A stretch of DNA of 64,000 nucleotides from Seiridium cupressi (Eukaryota > Ascomycota > Sordariomycetes > Amphisphaeriales > Sporocadaceae), in assembly GCA_036674765.1 (NCBI GenBank), contig JARVKI010000057.1, forward strand, positions 1 through 64,000, written 5' to 3'. Shown here piece by piece: positions 1-11,359 of the stretch. The notes below the pieces were generated by a model that saw only the letters and a program-made list of their open reading frames with translations, was not told the origin of the DNA and did no database searches. Made by a program: the position numbers and the translations under genes. The first letter of the stretch is position 1, and each line of letters opens with the position of its first letter.

Positions 1-73
<73 letters not shown>
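1..73. repeat. Poly-C homopolymer run
   Basis: The first 73 bases are all C, then normal mixed sequence follows. A pure C run this long is rare in fungal genes and lies exactly at the window edge. It may be a real G/C homopolymer, a sequencing artefact, or padding at a contig or gap boundary. No coding meaning is assigned. Confidence 0.95.
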
Positions 74-75
<2 letters not shown>

Positions 76-482
76 GAACAGGCACAAGCTTCTTCAGATA
101 TATAAGACAAGTCAAGGATAGTTTCAGTCTCGTAAGATTCCTGAATAAATCTGATGGGGTGTTTCAGTACAAATCCAATTCATGACAACCATCTGATGTT
201 CTCGCAAGACCTGGTCTGGAGATTCTTTGTCCTAAGCTGCAATGTACAGAGCCTATTTCTAGAATATTCTGGAATTCGCTGCTTGTTGCGCGATTCTGAA
301 CGGCAGTGTCGAGGGTTTATCTCCCTTCTATATGCCAGTACGATGTCTTCGGATTCATCTATACTTTCCGTAAAACTGACCCTCTATACGAATTTTTGTA
401 TCCAGTCCCATGAAGTATTCTTCTCTTTCAGAACCATATTGTATGCTGTGCTTCCGAGTTCACGAAGTCTAGAGTTGAATAA

Positions 483-1204
483 TCATTTCTCCAGAGGCTT
501 GTAAACGTACTCCACAAGCTCTTTGTATGCCTTCTCCAGGTCGTCATTGACAATGATGATGTCGTGCACGCCAGCGGTCTTGGCGAATTCGAGTTCGAGC
601 TTGGCCTGGTCCAGGCGCTTTGTCACAGCATCCTCTGTCTCGGTTCCACGACCGCGGAGTCGCTTCTCGAGGGCCTCGAAGGACGGGGGCTTGATGAAGA
701 CGTAACGGGCTTTTATGTTGGCAGCCTTGATTTGCTTAACGCCCTGTTCAAATATCTTGTAAGCACAGTAGCCTCCCTGGCAGAAAGTTGTTGTTCATGG
801 GCAAGTTTAGATGCTCACCTCCATTTCAATGTCCAGCACCACAACCCGGCCCTTCGCCGTCTGCTCCTCAATGGTAGCTTTGCTAGTCCCATATCGGTTG
901 CTGCCGAACTTGGCATGCTCGACGAAGCCGTCCTTGGCAATCAAATCCTCGAAGTCCTGCATGGTCACGAAGTGGTAGTGAACGCCATCCTTCTCGCCTT
1001 CGCGGGGCTTGCGCGTCGTATGCGAGACGGACAAGGTGAAGGTATCGGGATGCGCTTCGAAAAGCTTGGTGTAGAGCGTGCCTTTTCCAACACCGGAAGG
1101 GCCAGAAATGACCAACGGGCGACGGTCAGGAGGAGGTACTGCGGGGAGGGGTGTTAGTCCAAGTGGCAGAGCACACAGTCTGAGAGAGACATACCGGGCG
1201 CCAT
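483..1204 (-). CDS. GUK1: Guanylate kinase (GMP kinase)
   Basis: Converts GMP and ATP to GDP and ADP in cytosolic purine nucleotide metabolism. Three exons on the minus strand: 1195-1204, 819-1138 and 483-743, giving 196 residues, the normal size for eukaryotic guanylate kinases. The first exon holds only ATG GCG CCC G. The P-loop GPSGVGKGTL lies at about residues 16-25, followed by the GMP-binding SHTTRKPREGEKDGVHYHF segment and the conserved YGTSKATIEEQ region. The last exon gives the lid and C-terminal helices (GVKQIKAANIKARYVFIKPP, then RLRGRGTETED). The introns are 56 and 75 bases with good GT-AG ends. The start is the only ATG that joins correctly to the P-loop exon; an unspliced upstream ATG would add an unrelated tail. 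Its 5' side faces the GH72 gene 2.2 kb away. Identification is secure. Confidence 0.95.
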
Positions 1205-3429
1205 TGTGCTTCGTAGTCGGACAAGTTGGAGGGATTGGAGGCAAGGCGGTACGCAGAATCGCCGTCTACTTCCACCGGTGATAATGTTCAGAGGCCGGAG
1301 GAGCATGTGGCAGGCCGGAGCGAGAGTCTACACAATCCGGGAGCCTGACCGGTGTACATCAACCACCGCATCCCACCTGAGCAATCGGAAATCTGTGGAG
1401 CCAGCGGCAGAACCCGCGGTCGAGGGAGGAGGGCAAGCGGTGAGAGGACTGGGGTCATGGCAGAACGCCAAATTTGTGGCACCTGTTCCATTTCCTTGCG
1501 ACAGGGGGTTCCCGCCTGCTTTACCCCTGAATCTCGAGCCAATGCAGAATTGCGATTTTCAGTGGTTGCACAACAGATGAATAGGAAGTCAGAAAAGTGC
1601 GTTTCAAATACGCGCAGTAAAAGGAAGGTGTGACGTCGGTCCTTGCGAGCAGAAGGTGCCGATCTGCTTGAACTTTGAAACATTGGTACCGTGTCGCTGT
1701 GATGTATTTAGGATTTAAATGACTGGAATGGCGTCACTGCGCTGGTGTTGCTCGGTCCCAGTGTCCATTGGAGACGGCGAGACACCCCGCCTGTCCGTTC
1801 AAAAGTGCACATGCATTGCAACCGATATGAATCGTCGGAGTCTCGCAGAGTTGCTGGTTTGTGCGCTGGCTTCCGTCTCGTCGCTCGTCCCTTGAGTAAA
1901 ACGGGGTAAGTACCTCCAAGAACCTGTCGACGATCCATGGATTCCATACGATCTCCACCGAGCTGCCCATGCTGCACAACTGCCGGTCAAGATGGTTTCG
2001 TCTCTCTACTGGCTGCTATAGGATCAGCTCTCAGAAGTGTAAAAGAGAAGGCCTCGTATTGTGGCTGCCTCGAACGGACCGTCATAGGATCGTATTGATC
2101 ATGACAAGAAGCTTAAGGATGGTGGTACGAAAGCCAATGCTGCACTGCCTCCTCCGCAGGTGAGGCAGGTGAGCCTCGGGGCTTGGTAACCTTGATAAGG
2201 TACTTGATAGGACCTAAAATACTGGGAACTCGGAACTCCATAACCGACTGTGGTGAGGGCTGGACTGCTCGTTGGAAAGGACATTACCAAGAGCCCCCAA
2301 GAGTCGACAAGATATGCACAAGACTATGGTTACCGTCCAAGAGTTGACTGCGCCTGGGACCGCTGGGTCTCCAAATTACAGTGCGACTTGGAATTGATTG
2401 GCAAATTAAACGTGCCGTTTTGCATCTTGGCCCTACGTCTGAGACCTACCGTCAGCCGTTTAATCCTTTGCGTTCCCCTTGGACCCCGGAAATGATGATC
2501 CCTGCTAGGTAACAATCATGCAAGGTACACTCTCAATCAGCACCAGGTTTTTGTTTTTATAGCGATTCGTCTTGGATGGGAAACAGCACCAAGAGATGTT
2601 GCGTATTGCATTTAGGATATCCCGTCAGCTCACTTGGGGTTCTCGCGATGCGCTGTATGTGCGCACATATTCTTGCAGCAAACTATGTAGTAATTAGAAT
2701 CTTCTAACCCACACAATAACTCTATCCTGCTTTGGAGTGAAGATGCGCCTTTAAGCTTATCCAAGCGTCTCGGTCCAGAAACGTGAAAAGACCCTAGCAC
2801 CGTTGATTGGGCGCCAAGGCCCCGAGCCAGGAATCTGACCCATGCAAGCGCAGGGCCATGCCCACCAAAGCCCGGAATCACCAGGGGAGTGCCCGCTAGC
2901 GAACGACTACAGGGCCGCTACGAACAGTGATTGCCCAATCGGTGACCCACTGCGTCCATGGCACATGGGCGTTGATGCGCTGCAGACTCCATGTCAATCT
3001 CGCACCTCCAAATCTGCGACAGGCGCTACTGGAGCTGCAGTCCACCCCCGTTCTTGAATAAAGGACCGCTTCCTCCTCTGCGCTCTGCGACGCCATCGTA
3101 TTCAGAGTCACTCCTTCACTCTCGAGTCTTTGTCGCGTGGTCGTCGTGTTCGGTGCACTTCTTTCCCTCTTTTGCCAACTCTCGCTTCGGGCCCTTGCCT
3201 ACTTTCTTGTCACTCTCTCGCAAGCAACCAACTGTTGCATTTTCTTGTAATCGACCATCTCACCAACCATCAAATCCCATCGTGGTACTGCTAAAATCCG
3301 GACGAGTTGAGCCCGATCGGACAACGCTACAGACCAAATCATCGACGACCAAGGACAAAAGTCAGCGATCTCTCATATAGCTATCGCAACTAATACGCAC
3401 TACCACACGGATCACGAGGGCTGTTCAAC
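1205..3429. other. Intergenic region between GUK1 and the GH72 gene
   Basis: About 2.2 kb between two divergent genes. Short open frames occur on both strands but none has a recognisable domain, consistent splicing or a family-like start. The last 400 bases (about 3050-3429) are pyrimidine-rich, with CCATC and TCTC-type tracts typical of a fungal promoter and 5' leader, and probably belong to the strongly expressed GH72 gene. No RNA gene seen. Confidence 0.6.
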
Positions 3430-5087
3430 ATGCTTGTAAGTTTGCTTTCTGAGCTTGTCAGATTCCGCCGCACGGCTCCCGCCAGCAGCCACCAAGGGCC
3501 TGCCGCCCCGGATCCTTGCAGCGAAACGTTTCCCAGCAGTCTAGTCGAGCTTGCATATAACACCCACCCGCCTCTCAGACGCAATCCTTCTATGGCAGTT
3601 GACTGATGGTATCCCCTATAGCTTCAAGCCGCCCTCGTCGCCCTGGGCGCAACCCTCACGGCTGCTGTCCCCGCCCTCACCGTTGAGGGCAGCCGCTTCG
3701 TCAACGGTGATACCGGTGATGAGTTCCAAGTTGTTGGCATGGCCTATCAGATCGGCGGAAGTGCCGGTTACGATCCCAGCCACGGCAAGGACCCCCTCTC
3801 TAATGGCGAGGTCTGCCGACGTGACGCCGCGCTGCTGCAGGTTCTTGGTGTCAACACGATCCGCGTCTACAATTTGGACCCTGACTTGAACCACGATGAG
3901 TGCGCCAGTGTTTTCAACAAGGCGGGCATGTACATGCTGATTGACGTAAACTCCCCCCTGGTCGGTGAATCTATCAACTCCGAGTCCCCTTGGGAGTCCT
4001 ACTACGCCGCTTACCTGAACCGGACCTTCGCCATCGTTGACAACTTCAAGAACTACCCCAACACTCTTGGCTTCTTCTCTGGAAATGAGGTCATCTCCAG
4101 CGTTGAGCAGGGTGGTACCGCTCCCCCTTATATTCGCGCCGTCACTCGTGACTTGAAGAACTACATCAAGAAGCACGCTGACCGCTCGATTCCTGTTGGC
4201 TACTCGGCTGCAGATGTCCGCGACGTCCTCGAGGACAGCTGGAACTACTTCCAGTGCTCCATCGAAGGTGAAGATGATGATATCTCACGTGCCGACATGT
4301 TCGCCTTGAACAGTTATTCCTGGTGCGGTAACAGCTCCTTCACTGAGGCCGGCTACGACCAGCTGGTAGCCATGTTCAAGACCACCTCCGTTCCCGTGTT
4401 CTATTCCGAGTTCGGCTGCAACAAGCCCAGCCCTCGTGTCTTCACCGAGATCCAGTCCATCTATGGCTCTGACATGATGGGCGTCTTCAGTGGTGGTGTT
4501 GTATACGAGTTTGCCCAGGAGTCCAACAACTACGGCCTTGCCACTGTGAACGACGACGGTTCCGTTGAGTTGCTTGACGATTACAACACCTTGAAGGAGC
4601 AATACGCAAAAGTCGACTGGACTTCGGTCCAGAGCGTCAAGTCTACTAGCACCAGCGCCACACCACCTACCTGCAGCTCCTCTCTGATCAAGGAGGACGG
4701 TTTCAGCAGCAATTTCACTCTGCCCGATGTTCCTCCTGGTGCCCAAGATATCATTGACAATGGTGTCGGCGCTCTCGTTGGCAAGATCATCGATATTGAT
4801 GACTACTCGTTCTCATACGGAATCAAGAGTGCTGATGGCAGCGTAAGTCTGGTCCCTTTTGTCTCATTATATGCATGTTGCTAACCACTCATTTCTAGAC
4901 TGTGTCTGTCGAGGTATCCCCCCTTTCGGATGACAGCACCAACGTCGCCGGATCCAACAACGGATCGAGCTCTGGCACAGGTAGCAGTGGAACGAACAAC
5001 ACCGAAAACGCGGCTTTCAGGCTGGGCGGTAGCGCTGCCGCGGTCGCCTTGCCGGTTGTGCTTGCGGGTTTTATGGCTACCTTTTAA
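3430..5087 (+). CDS. GPI-anchored 1,3-beta-glucanosyltransferase (GH72, Gel/Gas type)
   Basis: Elongates cell-wall beta-1,3-glucan by cutting one chain and transferring it to another; acts at the outer plasma-membrane face and in the wall. Exons 3430-3435, 3622-4842 and 4899-5087 encode 471 residues. Exon 1 is just ATG CTT; the join restores a signal peptide (MLLQAALVALGATLTAAVPA). The GH72 catalytic glutamates are visible: acid/base E158 in FFSGNEVIS and nucleophile E265 in FYSEFGC. There is no cysteine-rich CBM43 (X8) module, so it belongs to the Gel1-like branch without it. The C-terminus has a Ser/Gly/Asn-rich linker and a hydrophobic tail (AAAVALPVVLAGFMATF), a typical GPI-anchor signal. 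Codon use is strongly C-biased, which suggests high expression. Which Gel paralogue it is cannot be told. Confidence 0.93.
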
Positions 5088-5299
5088 TTTTGCTGCATAT
5101 CGGACGAGGAATTAACGATGCTTTCGTTTTAGTGAGCCTTGGTTTTGTTTATATGATACTCCATCATCAGACTTTTGTAGTCCAGGAAATAGACGATTTT
5201 GATGCCACTGATCACGCATTGCGTGCCGAGGTCATTTATGCCTGACTGAAATCATTTCCTCGAATCTCATAAATACCGACATTATGTGGAATTACCCTA

Positions 5300-5955
5300 T
5301 CATGGCTTCTGGGTTTGAACTTTAATGCCGCCTCCGTAGTCCCCGTAGCCCCCGTAGCTGCTTCTCAGCGTAACGTTGAAACTTCTCGGGCCCTCATACA
5401 CCTGAATCCGCCCGTTTGGATTTGGCATCTGGTTCTCCCAGACGATCTCTGCGCTGGGGATGAGGTGCACCGCTCGCTTGTCCTTCGCCGAATCAAAGAG
5501 CTGCAATATCGCGCCTGTGCCTTCACCAGGTCCGATTTGTGACCACGAAACTGCCAAAGGGGGACAATCAGAGGTTAGAAGTCTTGTTGGCTTTTTGAAT
5601 CTGTTGAATCAAATATAGGAAACAATGGGATAGGACAAAATCGAGAGACTACCTTACAGGATATGTCCTTGGTGCAATTAGTCCGCGGAAGGTTGCCCAG
5701 GACTTGGTAAGTGCTGCCATATCCGACGCAATGTACGATGGTATCGTTGGTTGTCAGATCAAGAGAGAAACTATCGAAAAGTTTAACGAACCACAACGAA
5801 AAGGAAAGCATAGCAAAGACATACTAGGAGATGGTTGAATGAGGCGAAGCCGAAGCGCTCAGGTTCGCGACAGTCCATTGGTAATCCCGTTCAGGGCCGC
5901 ATTGGGCAGCCGCGGACGATATCAGGAACACTGATGGGAGGCCAATTGGCTTCAT
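5300..5955 (-). CDS. Small secreted protein, unknown function
   Basis: Not recognised as a named family. Three exons (5825-5955, 5658-5770, 5300-5550) close in phase and give 164 residues. The start MKPIGLPSVFLISSAAAQ looks like a signal peptide. The mature part has three cysteines (CGPERDYQW, HCVGYG, NCTKD), an aromatic WTVANLSAS motif near the N-terminus, N-glycosylation sequons (NDT, NCT, NVT) and a Tyr/Gly-rich end (SSYGGYGDYGGG). The pattern, a short secreted protein with an early W-x-V stretch and several small exons, is common in fungal secreted proteins and candidate effectors. It converges on the GH72 gene with 212 bases between stops. The first ATG after the TATA box at about 6060 was chosen. 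Function is unknown. Confidence 0.72.
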
Positions 5956-6646
5956 GGTGGCTGTCGTAATATCAAGAGAGTTATAAGAGAAGGGGGAGGA
6001 CGATGAGTATGAGCAAATCGCTGGTCTTGCATGCCTGTCTAATAGGGAGAGGCCGAGCTTTATATGTGCATCACTCAATGTAAGATTAATGAAGATGTTC
6101 GTTCTAGCATCATAGGCCACACGAAATGTCTCGCCCTCACCGAAGACGTGACCAGCTGGACAGCTATTGGGATAGTTCCGGTGGACACAAAATCTGGTGA
6201 TCATTCATTGCCCAATCACGCAGTTAGGTAGTCTTCAGGTAGATGGGACGGAAATTTCTGCAATTAGAGCCCTGAAATTCGGTATCACCGGCGAATATTA
6301 CGGTAGCGAACCTTAATCGTGGGCTATGATTTGCGTGTCACATGGGATTGCGGATCTGTGTCAACTAGAATTTTGGTTTCATTCAGCTGCCTCGCGACGA
6401 CTCACGGTCCTCTGCAGCGAATTAGTTCTCACGTAAGGGCGGCGCACAGTCAATTGCCACTACTACCCTATAGTATCCTCATTGCAGCAGCTCAAGGATA
6501 CACCAACTACGGTCCTGGAAAACCTGGCACCAGACAACGACCGTTAGGCATCTTACCTGCGGGTTTCATCCGCACGCTTCCTCGCTGACCAAGGAGTGAT
6601 CAGGTACTGTGCGTCACCAACCTTCCACCAGATTTTAGCATCTCCT
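5956..6646. other. Intergenic region upstream of the small secreted protein
   Basis: About 690 bases between two minus-strand genes. The part nearest 5955 holds a TATA-type promoter. An open frame continues upstream of the chosen ATG, but it has no signal peptide and no family-like sequence. Nothing else is recognised. Confidence 0.5.
6057..6066 (-). promoter_or_regulatory. Probable TATA box of the small secreted protein gene
   Basis: The minus strand reads CATATAAAGC here, about 105 bases upstream of the ATG at 5955, a normal spacing for a fungal TATA element. Found by eye only. Confidence 0.45.
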
Positions 6647-7983
6647 CTAGTACCAAATGCTTCTCGTCCGGTGATGTGGCATGCTCTCCTTCCCCTGCGC
6701 TTCCAGCTGCTTCATGGTGTCATACAAGAAGAAGTCTATCAGTATGGCATTCACCTTCGCATCCGGATGTTCGCGCTTGATCTCTCTTCTGATCAGCTCC
6801 ACGCACCAAATACTGCAGGCTACAGTCTTGTTAGCGATTTACACCATTACTTTAAAACATCTGTTTCATACCTCGAAGTTGCATTTCGTACCGGCTTCCA
6901 GTTTCAATCATCTCTCCATGACTGATCAGGGACTGTAATGGCGGACTGTATCCAATGGACCCTAGAGTTGCTAGAATTTGGGGCACGCGGTAGTCGGCAA
7001 ACATGGTAATCTTGTCGATATCCTTGAACTCGCCCCAGCTTTCGCCGTTGAAACAAGCCCATAGATCGGCGACAAGTATTTGAGCGCGCTTGAGCAGGCG
7101 AACTGGCTTCCGCCTGCCGGCAAAGTGGTGCTCGTCTCTAAAGCAGAGAAAGTCGCTGGCGAGGGTGTTGACTAGCCTCGCGGCAGAGTTTTTGGCCGAA
7201 GATATGAGATTCGTGATGCTACACGAGTATTTCTGTAGGTCCCCAGATCATGTGTTGGCTTGCGTCCCGACGACGGGGTTCGGGGGGAAACACGCGTGGG
7301 TGATGCGACCTACCTCATACAACACCTGGCCGGCCTCCCTCAAGCACGAGAGTCGCGCGTCTAGAAGTGGTATCTCCTCGTCTGTACATGATCTGAAGAC
7401 ATGCCGTAAAGAATCGAGTGTGCACTCTTCCTCATCTTGCCAATAATGAGGATCGAGTATGGGGATACCTTTGGTGTATATAATTAACTTTGTTTTCGCC
7501 CTCGGGGTCCATTGAACAAGTTGTTCATCTGTTTGCATTTGCTTGAGACAGAGAGTAAAGCATCCACCCACCTTCGTCCAATGCCCGCTGCAGTGAAGCG
7601 ATCAGGCTCCAATAGCCAGTCCAACGTTTGCCCCGATACTCAACGGCGAACCGCTCCTCTTCGGGCCGTAAGGACCAGAAGGAAAAGTTGAGAAGGTCCA
7701 TGACGAAGATGAAGGCCACGGTAGTTTCATCTTTGGCCTTGGGATGCAGTTCATGCTCGGACCATGTCGCCGTTGAGTACTCCTTTTCCAGCATTTGCTG
7801 GTGGATCAGGGCTGCGGCGTTTTTGGTTGCGCGCATGTCCACAGCAACGTCGATGGCATTATCGTAGACGTACTCGGCACCTTCGAGAACGCCCGTCTCG
7901 GGTTCATCCTCGATGTTGAGCTTTCCTTGAAAATGCTGTCGGAGAAGAGCAAGGAGCTCGGGGTCGGCTTCGTCATCAGACAT
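6647..7983 (-). CDS. Queuosine 5'-phosphate N-glycosylase/hydrolase (DUF2419, QNG1 family)
   Basis: Releases queuine base from queuosine nucleotides so that eukaryotes lacking de novo synthesis can salvage it for tRNA. Four exons (7572-7983, 7314-7468, 6872-7232, 6647-6819) give 366 residues; human QNG1 is about 340. Family hallmarks in order: HPKAKDETTVAFIFVMDLLN, FSFWS, YRGKRWTGYWSL, ALDEGIPILDP (across the first intron), RAQILVADLWACFNGE, ITMFADYRVPQ, CSIWCVELI and a terminal HHRTRSIWY. The second intron sits between a QVLYE end and a KYSCSITNLI start. The start MSDDEADPELL at 7983 is preferred; an in-frame ATG at 8067 would add 28 residues. It is divergent from UBA2. All splice phases close. 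Identification is strong. Confidence 0.92.
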
Positions 7984-8967
7984 CTTCAAGTCCGGCCAAG
8001 CTTCCAGGGACGAAGTTGCTAAAACTTTATTGTAGCCGCTGGAGGCTTCGTGGAAGTTCTGAAACAAGATGGGAATCGAGGACGATCTGCACGATTTTTA
8101 TTTTGCCCAAAAAAAATTGGAAATATCGGTCAAGACCCTTGCTGGACAAAGCTGGGATGTCCAGACTTCGGGTCAGATCTCACCAAGAAAGATACAAGTC
8201 AAGACATATCCTGCAACAGACGTAATATACAGTATCTGCTCAATCTCTTCCCAATCTATTGCGAATGCGGACCTTGGAAACGCCATTGACAAGGGGGATC
8301 AACCAACGGCTATGCACGACGAGACCTTGTCCTGATTTGACCTATTTCCTTGCACAGACAAGCAACTGCCCGCTGTAAAGGCACTGACTGTGTCGCACGC
8401 CAAGGCCCTGGGAAACCAATTGCGTCAAGTGCCCGCCAGCCCACTTAACCCCCTGTAAGGCTCCACCACATTGAGCTCCAGCGGGCAAGCCTCAGCAGCT
8501 CAGTTGCTTGTTGCCCAGGTTGTAGTAGAAAGAGCTAACTACATGTAACTACTACTACATTAGTGTGATCCTCGCTAATGCTCAATGCTCGCGGCTGGTG
8601 AGGCTGCCTCACGGATCCCATCCAAGCTCTCAATTGCGCGTACGGCGTCTACTCGATGAATCTTGCCCGTTCACGGCATTGTAACCGCTGGGAACCCGTG
8701 CTTTTCGATCGAATCTGATCGCATCTCGGGACTGTACGCGACCAGCTGCGCGTAGGCTCTTCTGCTCTCAATTCACAGAAGCTGCTGGCCAACACAGCAA
8801 GATTCCATTCTCAGCCACCAGCACCACGGGCATACACGAACTGGAAACGTCGCATTACATCTCCGCCTCACCTCTCGGCTTCTATTCCACGAGAATTCGT
8901 CTACTTCAGCTCTTTCCACACCACATGCATCGTCGAGTCCCAACTTCGTGACGATACGTAGCCCAAG
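7984..8967. other. Divergent promoter region between the QNG1-family gene and UBA2
   Basis: About 1 kb. It includes a small imperfect repeat around 8535-8562 (blocks of ACTAC/GTAAC). The last 200 bases before UBA2 are CA- and TC-rich, as in fungal 5' leaders. An open frame at 8069-8335 on the plus strand has no recognisable content and is probably chance. Confidence 0.5.
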
Positions 8968-11319
8968 ATGGCAACAGCTACTGCGACAGCTACGCTTACT
9001 CGCGATAGCTACAACCGTCAGTCGCTTGGCGTGTCCCTCAATGCCGCTGTAAAAGAGGTGAGTCGTGCTCCAGCATCTCGGGTCGGCGCATATGCAACCT
9101 CGTTTGCCTGCGCAGAACCGCGTGTCTCTCTTTCAGAATGACAGCACATGGCCCCAGCCACGAAGGAACAATGCGGTGCTGTCGATGCGCCAACACGACC
9201 TTCACCCTGAGCTGCTGTCCACGTCGCGATCTTTCACTCTACGATTCATTTTCTTTCCTGTTTTGCTCCAAAACCATGCGGCCAAAGAGCAAGATGGGGT
9301 CCAGCAAACTTGCCGATCCCGAGCTCCTGCTAACTTATGTCCCACAGGCAAAAGTGCTCATGGTAGGCGCTGGAGGTATCGGATGCGAACTGCTCAAAAA
9401 CCTTGCTCTCACCGGATATGGCGAAATCCACGTCGTCGACCTCGATACCATTGACCTCAGCAACTTGAACCGTCAGTTTCTGTTCCGTCACGAGCATATC
9501 AAGAAGTCCAAGGCCGAGGTATGACGCACGCAAGGCAAGAGTCGGAATTAATGAACCGCATACTGATATGCTTTTAGGTCGCTAGAGAGGTAGCGCAAAT
9601 CTTCAATCCGACCGTCAAGATCGTATCCTATTTCGCAAATATCAAGGACGACCAATTCAGTCTCGAGTGGTTTCGTGGCTTTAAGCTGGTTTTCAATGCG
9701 CTGGACAACCTAGACGCAAGGCGGCATGTCAATCGCATGTGTTTGGCAGCCAATGTCCCGCTGATCGAGAGTGGTACTACGGGCTTCAATGGACAGGTGC
9801 AGGTTATCAAGAAGGGCGTCACCGCATGTTACGACTGTACGACCAAGGACGTTCCGAAATCATTCCCCGTCTGTACAATCCGGAGCACACCGAGTCAACC
9901 GATCCACTGCATAGTGTGGGCCAAAAGCTATCTGCTGAACGAGATATTCGGTATAAGCGAGGATGAGGCTGCCTTTGATCACTCTGAGGATGCCGACAAC
10001 GCAAAGGAAATCGAGGAATTGAAAAAGGAAGCAGCAGCCTTGAAGACTATCAGAGAGTCTGTGGGAACCTCTGAATTTCCGCAGATGCTCTTTGACAAGG
10101 TCTTTAGTGCTGACATCAAGCGACTATGCTCTATGGAGGAAATGTGGAAGTCAAGAGAAAAGCCGAAGCCTCTGGAGTACGCGGATCTCAAGCCCAATCT
10201 ACCTCCAGTCGATGACGCGTTCCTGGAGGATGGCCAAAAGAAGTGGTCTCTGGAGGAGAACCTGGCCGTCTTGGAAAACAGCCTCGATCGACTCAGCAAG
10301 CGTATTGCCCAGCTGAAGAAAGAGCAAGAGAAGGGCAAAGCCTCGGAACCACCTACTATCAGCTTCGACAAAGATGATCCGGATACGCTCGACTTCGTTG
10401 CTGCCGCCGCAAATATCCGCGCCTACATTTTCAACATTGACCTGAAGACACGCTTTGATATTAAGCAGATGGCTGGTAACATCATTCCGGCCATCGCGAC
10501 AACAAATGCCATTGTCGCTGGCTTGTGTGTCCTGGAGTCGTACAAGGTTCTTCGAGGCGACTACAATGATGCCAAAGAGGTTTTCTTGACACCATTTGCA
10601 AACCAAAGATTGCTGGCACCAGACCGACCAAGACAGCAGAACCCGGAATGCCCAGTCTGCACATCGTATTATACTGGCATTTATGTTGACCTCTCGCGTG
10701 CGACGCTGCATGATGTTGAGGATTTCATCAAGGTCCAGCTTGGTTACAGGGACAAGGATTTCTCAATAACGAGCGAAAGTGGTCTTCTTTATGATCCCGA
10801 CGAGACGGACCAGCTTCCCAAGAAGCTAACTGACATTGGTATGCATGGTCGCATGGCATTTTTCAACTTCTCTATTAACAATATACAGGTCTCCAATCGG
10901 GCAGCTTCCTGACCATCGTTGATGAGGCTGACGAAGATATATTCGTGAATGTCGTCCTCGACATCCTGGAGTCGTAGGTGTGCTTTTCCGATCCTGCTTG
11001 CCAGCTTGCTAATTTTTTCTACAGAAAGGAATCGTTTGGTGACAAGCCGATCAAGGGTCTCGAGCCAGACAAGGCACCAGAGATTCCGCACAAGCCCAAG
11101 AAACAGCCCCTGCCAGGCAGCAATGGCATCAGCCAGACGAATGGGAAGCATTCTCTTGAGGATGATTCTGCTCCCAAAGACCTCAAGCGGGCTCGAGATG
11201 ACGAGTCAGACGTTACGTCTTCTGCTAAGAAGGCAAAGATAGCCGTTAAGCCTGCCGACGATGATGTCGTAATCGTGGATGATACGGCAGGTTCGGGTGC
11301 CATCGTCATTGACGATTGA
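8968..11319 (+). CDS. UBA2: SUMO-activating enzyme subunit Uba2 (E1 catalytic subunit)
   Basis: Nuclear SUMO E1: adenylates SUMO with Aos1 and holds it as a thioester. Exons 8968-9057, 9348-9518, 9578-10838, 10889-10973 and 11025-11319 encode 633 residues, usual for Uba2. The ATP-binding [18 protein letters not shown] lies near residues 36-53, followed by [17 protein letters not shown]. The zinc site is built from CYDC (about 171-174) and a later CPVC. The catalytic cysteine is C186 in PVCTIRSTP, with the conserved [11 protein letters not shown] after it. The C-terminus is lysine-rich with acidic patches ([23 protein letters not shown]): a nuclear localisation signal and possible SUMO-interacting motif (VVIVDD). 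Intron 1 is long (290 bases) and partly open; the standard acceptor before GCA AAA GTG was chosen because it restores the family N-terminus. Confidence 0.95.
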
Positions 11320-11359
11320 ACTTAGAGTCTGAGCTAACAGTCGGCGATACTACACTCGC

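Noticed and set aside
564..1157. 197-codon plus-strand frame opposite guanylate kinase
   Set aside because: Antisense to well-identified GUK1 exons and introns, and without any domain.
3616..4176. 186-codon minus-strand frame opposite the GH72 gene
   Set aside because: Valine/glycine-rich shadow of the codon-biased plus-strand gene; no independent support.
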